A stretch of DNA of 36,356 nucleotides from Ruegeria atlantica (GTDB taxonomy: Bacteria; Pseudomonadota; Alphaproteobacteria; Rhodobacterales; Rhodobacteraceae). Each line of letters starts with the position of its first letter. Position 1 is the stretch's first letter. The stretch covers positions 1 to 36,356 of the forward strand of contig WQBJ01000037.1 in the NCBI GenBank assembly GCA_013032095.1. Direction: 5' to 3'. Below, piece by piece: positions 32,663 to 36,356 of this stretch. The translations under genes and the position numbers were made by a program. A model generated the notes under the pieces. That model was not told where the DNA came from and made no database searches. It saw only the letters and a program-made list of their open reading frames with translations.

Positions 32663-35449
32663 TTAGAAGTGCGCCGACTTGGTGTTCTCCGGCACCACAG
32701 GCGGGGCGAACTTGGTCAGGTCAATGCCTTCGACCGCCGCCTTGTACTCTTCGATCTTCGGCGTCCGGCCCAGGATCGCCGACAGCACGACAACCGGGGT
32801 CGAGGCCAGCAGGCTTTCGCCTTTCTTGTCCGGCGCGTCTGCCACGACGCGGCCTTGGAACAGACGGGTCGATGTGGCCAGAACAGTGTCACCCTTGGCG
32901 GCTTTCTCCTGGTTACCCATGCAGAGGTTACAGCCCGGGCGCTCAAGATAGAGAATGTTCTCGTACTCGGTGCGCGCTTTTTCTTTCGGGAAAAGGTCGT
33001 CGAATTCGAAGCCCGAGTATTTCTCGAGCACTTCCCAGTCGCCCTCTTCCTTCAACTCGTCGATGATGTTGTAGGTCGGAGCGGCAACCACCAGCGGGGC
33101 CTTGAATTCGACCTTACCGGTTTCTTTCTCGAGGTTTTTCAGCATCTGGGCGACGATCTTGATATCACCCTTGTGCACCATGCACGAGCCAACAAAGCCC
33201 AGATCCACGTGCTTTTCGGCATTGTAGTACGAGATCGGACGGATCGTATCGTGGGTGTACCGCTTGGACACATCGGCGTTGTTGACATCCGGGTCGGCGA
33301 TCATCGGCTCGACGATCTGATCCAGATCGACAACAACTTCCGCGAAATATTTCGCGTTATCATCGGGGCGCAGAGCGGGTTTTTCGCCCGATTTGATTTC
33401 GGCAATGCGCGCATCAGCGATGTTGATCAGCTTCTGCAGCATCCTGTTTTCATGCTCCATGCCCTTGTCGATCATGATCTGAATGCGCGACTTGGCCAGT
33501 TCCAGCGAACCGATCAGGGTCTCGTCGTTCGAAATACAGACCGAGGCTTTGGCCTTCATTTCGGCAGTCCAGTCGGTGAAGGTGAAGGCCTGGTCCGCCA
33601 GCAGCGTACCGATATGCACTTCGATCACGCGGCCCTGGAAGACGTTGTCGCCATGCTGCTCCAGCATCTGCGCCTGGGTGGCATGCACCACGTCGCGGAA
33701 GTCCATGTGCTCGGCCATCTTGCCTTTGAAGGTCACCTTGACCGATTCCGGGATTGGCATCGAAGCTTCCCCGGTGGCCAGCGCCAGCGCCACGGTGCCC
33801 GAGTCAGCCCCGAAGGCGACGCCCTTGGACATCCGGGTGTGGCTGTCACCGCCAATAATAACCGACCAGTCATCCACGGTGATGTCGTTCAACACCTTGT
33901 GGATCACGTCTGTCATCGAATGATAGACACCTTTCGGGTCACGACCGGTAACAAGGCCGAAGTCATTCATAAACTTCATCAGACGAGGCGTGTTGGCCTG
34001 CGCCTTGGCGTCCCAGACCGACGCGGTGTGACAGCCCGACTGATAGGCGCCATCAACGATGGGGGACACGACTGTCGCGGCCATCGATTCAAGCTCTTGC
34101 ATGGTCATCAGACCGGTGGTGTCCTGCGAACCGACGATGTTGACCTTCACACGGACATCCGAACCTGCGTGCAGGGTCTTACCCGGCGTTGTGCCAACGG
34201 CGTTCTTGTTGAAAATCTTCTCAACCGCGGTCAGGCCCTGACCTTCATGGCTGACCTCTTTCGACGGGGCAAAGACCAGAGGCGCTTCGACGCCCAGCGT
34301 CTCGGCCGCAAATGTCTGCAGTTTCTTGCCGAAAACGATGGCGTAGGAACCGCCCGCCTTCATGAATTCCACTTTCTGCGGGGTGAAGGACGAGGACACA
34401 TCTACCAACTCGTCGCCATCTTCACTCAGGAGCTTGTGGTCTTTGGTGTTGATCTTCAGAACCGTACCGGTTGCGACCGAGTATTTCTCTTCAAGGATCG
34501 GATTGCCGTCATTGTTCAGGATAGCATTGCCGTCTCCATCCACCTTTTTGACCCAGTTTTTCAGGTCCAGACCGATACCGCCGGTCACACCCACGGTGGT
34601 CAGGAAGATCGGCGAGATACCATTGGTGCCCGCAACAATCGGTGCGAAGTTGACGAAGGGCACATAGGGGCTGGCCTGCTTACCGGTCCACAGTGCCACG
34701 TTGTTCACGCCCGACATCCTGGACGACCCTACACCCATGGTGCCTTTTTCAGCGATCAGCATTACACGCTTGCCCGGGTGCTGAATTTTCAGGTCTTGGA
34801 TTTCCTGTTGCGCCTTCTCCGAGATCAGGCATTTGCCGTGCAGTTCACGGTCGGCGCGCGAGTGCGCCTGGTTGCCGGGCGACAGTAGGTCGGTCGAAAT
34901 GTCTCCCTCAGCTGCAACGTAGGTCACAACCTCGATCTCTTCGTCAACCTCGGGCAGCTTGGTGAAGAACTCAGCCTTGGCATAGCTTTCCAGAATGTCT
35001 TTCGCGACTGCGCTGCCAGCTTCATAAGCCGCTTTCAGGCGATCAGTGTCAGCGTCGTACAGGAAGACTTGAGATTTCAGAACTTCTGCGGCTTGCTCGG
35101 CAATCGCTGCATCCTCACCCAGCGCCAGATCCAGCAGAACCTCGACCGAAGGACCGCCTTTCATGTGGGACAGCAGTTCAAATGCGAAGGGAACCGAAAT
35201 CTCCTCGACCTCCGCCTCGCCAAGAATGATCTCTTTAAGAAACTTCGCCTTTACACCTGCAGCGCTGGTTGTGCCGGGCAGCGTATTGTAGATGAAGAAA
35301 TTCAGCGACTCGTCGCGGTGTTCGTTTCCTGCGTCCTTGATCTGAGCGACGATCTCTTTCACAAGAGCGCCATCGTCGATGGGCTTGGGATGCAGCCCTT
35401 GTTCTTTGCGGGTTTCGATCTCGCTGAGGTAGTCTGTATAAAGGCTCAT
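32663..35449 (-). CDS. acnB: Aconitate hydratase B (bifunctional aconitase / 2-methylisocitrate dehydratase)
   Basis: A complete 928-residue AcnB: N-terminal HEAT-like helical domain (about 1-160), swivel domain, then the aconitase core. The [4Fe-4S] cluster cysteines are Cys756 (GSCMVHKGD) and Cys840/Cys843 (GCNLCMGNQEKA). Other conserved segments are GGDSHTRMSKGVAFGADSG and MTDVIHKVLNDI. It isomerises citrate to isocitrate in the cytosol and can act in the methylcitrate cycle. It is somewhat longer than the enterobacterial enzyme (865 residues), which I believe is common in alphaproteobacteria. It starts at ATG 35449, is monocistronic and ends at a strong terminator. It is the one clear core-metabolism gene in the window. 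Confidence 0.97.
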   Translation of the reverse strand: MSLYTDYLSEIETRKEQGLHPKPIDDGALVKEIVAQIKDAGNEHRDESLNFFIYNTLPGTTSAAGVKAKFLKEIILGEAEVEEISVPFAFELLSHMKGGPSVEVLLDLALGEDAAIAEQAAEVLKSQVFLYDADTDRLKAAYEAGSAVAKDILESYAKAEFFTKLPEVDEEIEVVTYVAAEGDISTDLLSPGNQAHSRADRELHGKCLISEKAQQEIQDLKIQHPGKRVMLIAEKGTMGVGSSRMSGVNNVALWTGKQASPYVPFVNFAPIVAGTNGISPIFLTTVGVTGGIGLDLKNWVKKVDGDGNAILNNDGNPILEEKYSVATGTVLKINTKDHKLLSEDGDELVDVSSSFTPQKVEFMKAGGSYAIVFGKKLQTFAAETLGVEAPLVFAPSKEVSHEGQGLTAVEKIFNKNAVGTTPGKTLHAGSDVRVKVNIVGSQDTTGLMTMQELESMAATVVSPIVDGAYQSGCHTASVWDAKAQANTPRLMKFMNDFGLVTGRDPKGVYHSMTDVIHKVLNDITVDDWSVIIGGDSHTRMSKGVAFGADSGTVALALATGEASMPIPESVKVTFKGKMAEHMDFRDVVHATQAQMLEQHGDNVFQGRVIEVHIGTLLADQAFTFTDWTAEMKAKASVCISNDETLIGSLELAKSRIQIMIDKGMEHENRMLQKLINIADARIAEIKSGEKPALRPDDNAKYFAEVVVDLDQIVEPMIADPDVNNADVSKRYTHDTIRPISYYNAEKHVDLGFVGSCMVHKGDIKIVAQMLKNLEKETGKVEFKAPLVVAAPTYNIIDELKEEGDWEVLEKYSGFEFDDLFPKEKARTEYENILYLERPGCNLCMGNQEKAAKGDTVLATSTRLFQGRVVADAPDKKGESLLASTPVVVLSAILGRTPKIEEYKAAVEGIDLTKFAPPVVPENTKSAHF

Positions 35450-35534
35450 GGCTGTTCCGGCTATCTGCTTTTGGTGACGTTTTGAGCCAGGATCACGGCA
35501 GTCTGACCAGACCCGGCAATCATTTGTATGCGGC

Positions 35535-35561
35535 GGTATACTAATTCGACGAGAGTTTCAA
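35535..35561 (-). promoter_or_regulatory. acnB: Possible acnB promoter
   Basis: On the minus strand TTGAAA (35561-35556) is followed after 15 bp by TATACC (35540-35535), about 90 bp upstream of the acnB start. The spacer is shorter than the usual 17 bp, so the assignment is tentative. Confidence 0.3.
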
Positions 35562-35662
35562 TAGACCATCTGCGGGATGTGTCACAAACATTCGTGTCAG
35601 ATTGACTGGGTAGCCTGTTCTGGCACTTGTTTCGCGCAAAAAGTTTTCTGACAGGTCTTAGT

Positions 35663-35788
35663 ATGATCTCTTTGAAAGGCTGCTATTTTCCCAGGGGTGT
35701 GGTTCTGTACGCCGTGTATTTCTACCTGCGATACACAGTGTCATATCGGGATTTGGAAGAGATCATGGCCGCTGTGACCGATACCTGA
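35663..35788 (+). pseudogene. IS6-family transposase, N-terminal fragment
   Basis: Forty-one codons beginning MISLKGCYFPRGVVLYAVYF, then YLRYTVSYRDLEEIMA, match the start of IS6/IS26-type transposases. The frame then leaves the family (AVTDT, stop) exactly where the IS30 element begins. No DDE catalytic residue remains. The adjacent string ggcacttgtttcgcgcaaaaa at about 35620 is in the place expected for the IS6 terminal repeat but matches it poorly. Confidence 0.75.
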
Positions 35789-35789
35789 A

Positions 35790-36356
35790 CCGCGACTCCT
35801 GTTGGTAGTCAGGGTAGGGGGCTCATCGCATTTCCTCCAGCATCTTTTCCCGGAACATCTCTGCCGGTGTCTTCCACCCAAGGCACTTGCGCGGCGTTGA
35901 ATTGAGGCGGTCGCAGATCATTTTCAATTCATGATCTGTGACCGCCGAGATGTCGCGCTTTTTGGGCAACCATCTTCGAACCCGGCGATTTGTGTTCTCG
36001 ACTGTGCCTTTTTGCCAGGGTGAGGATGGATCACAAAACCATGTCTGGGTGCCAATCTCGGCTTGCAGATGTGGCCAACTCACAAATCCCGTGCCCCGGT
36101 CGAAGGTGATCGATTTGCGCGTCGGGTGGGGCAAGTCGCGGACAGCCTTCATGATCTTGCCCATGACTGGTTTCGTCTGTTTGTTCGGGTTCTTCAGCAG
36201 CACCGTGAACCGGCTGACGCGCTCGACCAGCGACGTCACATTCGACTGGCCAAGCGCCTGTTTGAACAGCATCAAATCGCCTTCCCAATGACCGAACTGA
36301 CGCCTGTGTGCGACATCATCCGGTCGAAACAGGATGCTGACATCACGGTCGAATTT
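35790..36356 (-). mobile_element. IS30-family element, cut by the window edge
   Basis: The element starts next to the IS6 fragment and contains an IS30 transposase reading leftward. The end near 35790-35820 (gaaccgcgactcctg, then gttggtagtcagggtag) should hold its terminal inverted repeat. The other end lies beyond 36356. It appears to have inserted into an IS6 element. Confidence 0.7.
35823..36356 (-). CDS. IS30-family transposase, C-terminal part (5' end outside window)
   Basis: The frame is open to the right window edge and supplies the catalytic core. HWEGDLMLF carries the first acidic residue, ITFDRGTGF the second, and QKGTVENTNRRVRRWLPK the glutamate. The C-terminus is normal (NSTPRKCLGWKTPAEMF). 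IS30 relatives usually read DRGTEF, so DRGTGF is a small variation next to the catalytic Asp. About 178 residues are visible. Upstream residues visible at the edge (FDRDVSILFRPDDVAHRRQF) are consistent with the family. Confidence 0.9.
   Translation of the reverse strand, partial: KFDRDVSILFRPDDVAHRRQFGHWEGDLMLFKQALGQSNVTSLVERVSRFTVLLKNPNKQTKPVMGKIMKAVRDLPHPTRKSITFDRGTGFVSWPHLQAEIGTQTWFCDPSSPWQKGTVENTNRRVRRWLPKKRDISAVTDHELKMICDRLNSTPRKCLGWKTPAEMFREKMLEEMR

Noticed and set aside
32669..34888. 739-codon open frame on the plus strand opposite acnB
   Set aside because: It is antisense to a highly conserved aconitase; the Arg/His/Asp-rich translation is typical of a shadow frame in G+C-rich DNA.
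1..36356. CRISPR array, tRNA or rRNA genes
   Set aside because: No regularly spaced direct repeats and no cloverleaf or rRNA-like segments were seen on either strand.

Overview
The window looks like accessory DNA from a marine alphaproteobacterium of the Roseobacter group (Rhodobacteraceae). This rests on G+C-rich codon use, paired TRAP-TAXI and tripartite tricarboxylate transporters, a dimethylglycine-dehydrogenase-like/MttB pair, a TauE plus L-cysteate-sulfo-lyase-like pair, a DddP-like M24 protein and IS21, IS6 and IS30 remnants. No ribosomal or tRNA gene and no CRISPR array was seen. Most of the window is small catabolic modules, each with its own LysR regulator, separated by mobile-element debris. 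The one clear housekeeping gene is acnB at the right.

Layout: (1) 1-55, end of an IS21-like element. (2) 298-5354, a LysR gene divergent from an operon of an 808-residue FAD dehydrogenase with GcvT domains and a non-pyrrolysine MttB-family methyltransferase, likely methylamine or betaine demethylation. (3) 5507-9047, a decayed island: serine recombinase tail, a zinc-ribbon protein, an intact Phd-type antitoxin next to a frameshifted PemK-like toxin, a methyltransferase pseudogene and an IS21 remnant. (4) 9092-14226, a lyase missing its 3' end, TctA, TctB and TctC, with a divergent LysR. (5) 14582-23286, LysR, TAXI receptor, fused TRAP permease, DadA-like dehydrogenase, Asp/Glu-racemase-family protein, TauE exporter, CuyA/D-cysteine-desulfhydrase-like PLP enzyme and RidA. 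This reads as uptake and desulfonation or desulfuration of an amino acid such as D/L-cysteate. (6) 23317-28571, a GcvA-type LysR divergent from a tightly packed five-gene operon: class II aldolase, membrane di-iron desaturase/hydroxylase, PanB-like protein, DddP-like M24 protein and Rieske ferredoxin. I do not recognise this combination as a named pathway, and it is my best candidate for an undescribed system. (7) 28793-29644, a DUF2520 reductase-like gene. (8) 29749-30788, a broken SulP transporter gene. (9) 31050-32598, a small membrane protein plus an HlyD-family adaptor. (10) 32663-35449, acnB with a strong terminator. (11) 35663-36356, an IS6 transposase fragment abutting an IS30 element that runs off the window.

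In the five-gene operon the Rieske protein is a natural electron donor for the di-iron oxygenase. The aldolase, PanB-like and M24 proteins would act on the oxidised or demethylated product. A perfect dyad beside the LysR start and a stem-loop covering the aldolase ribosome-binding site suggest control at both DNA and RNA level.
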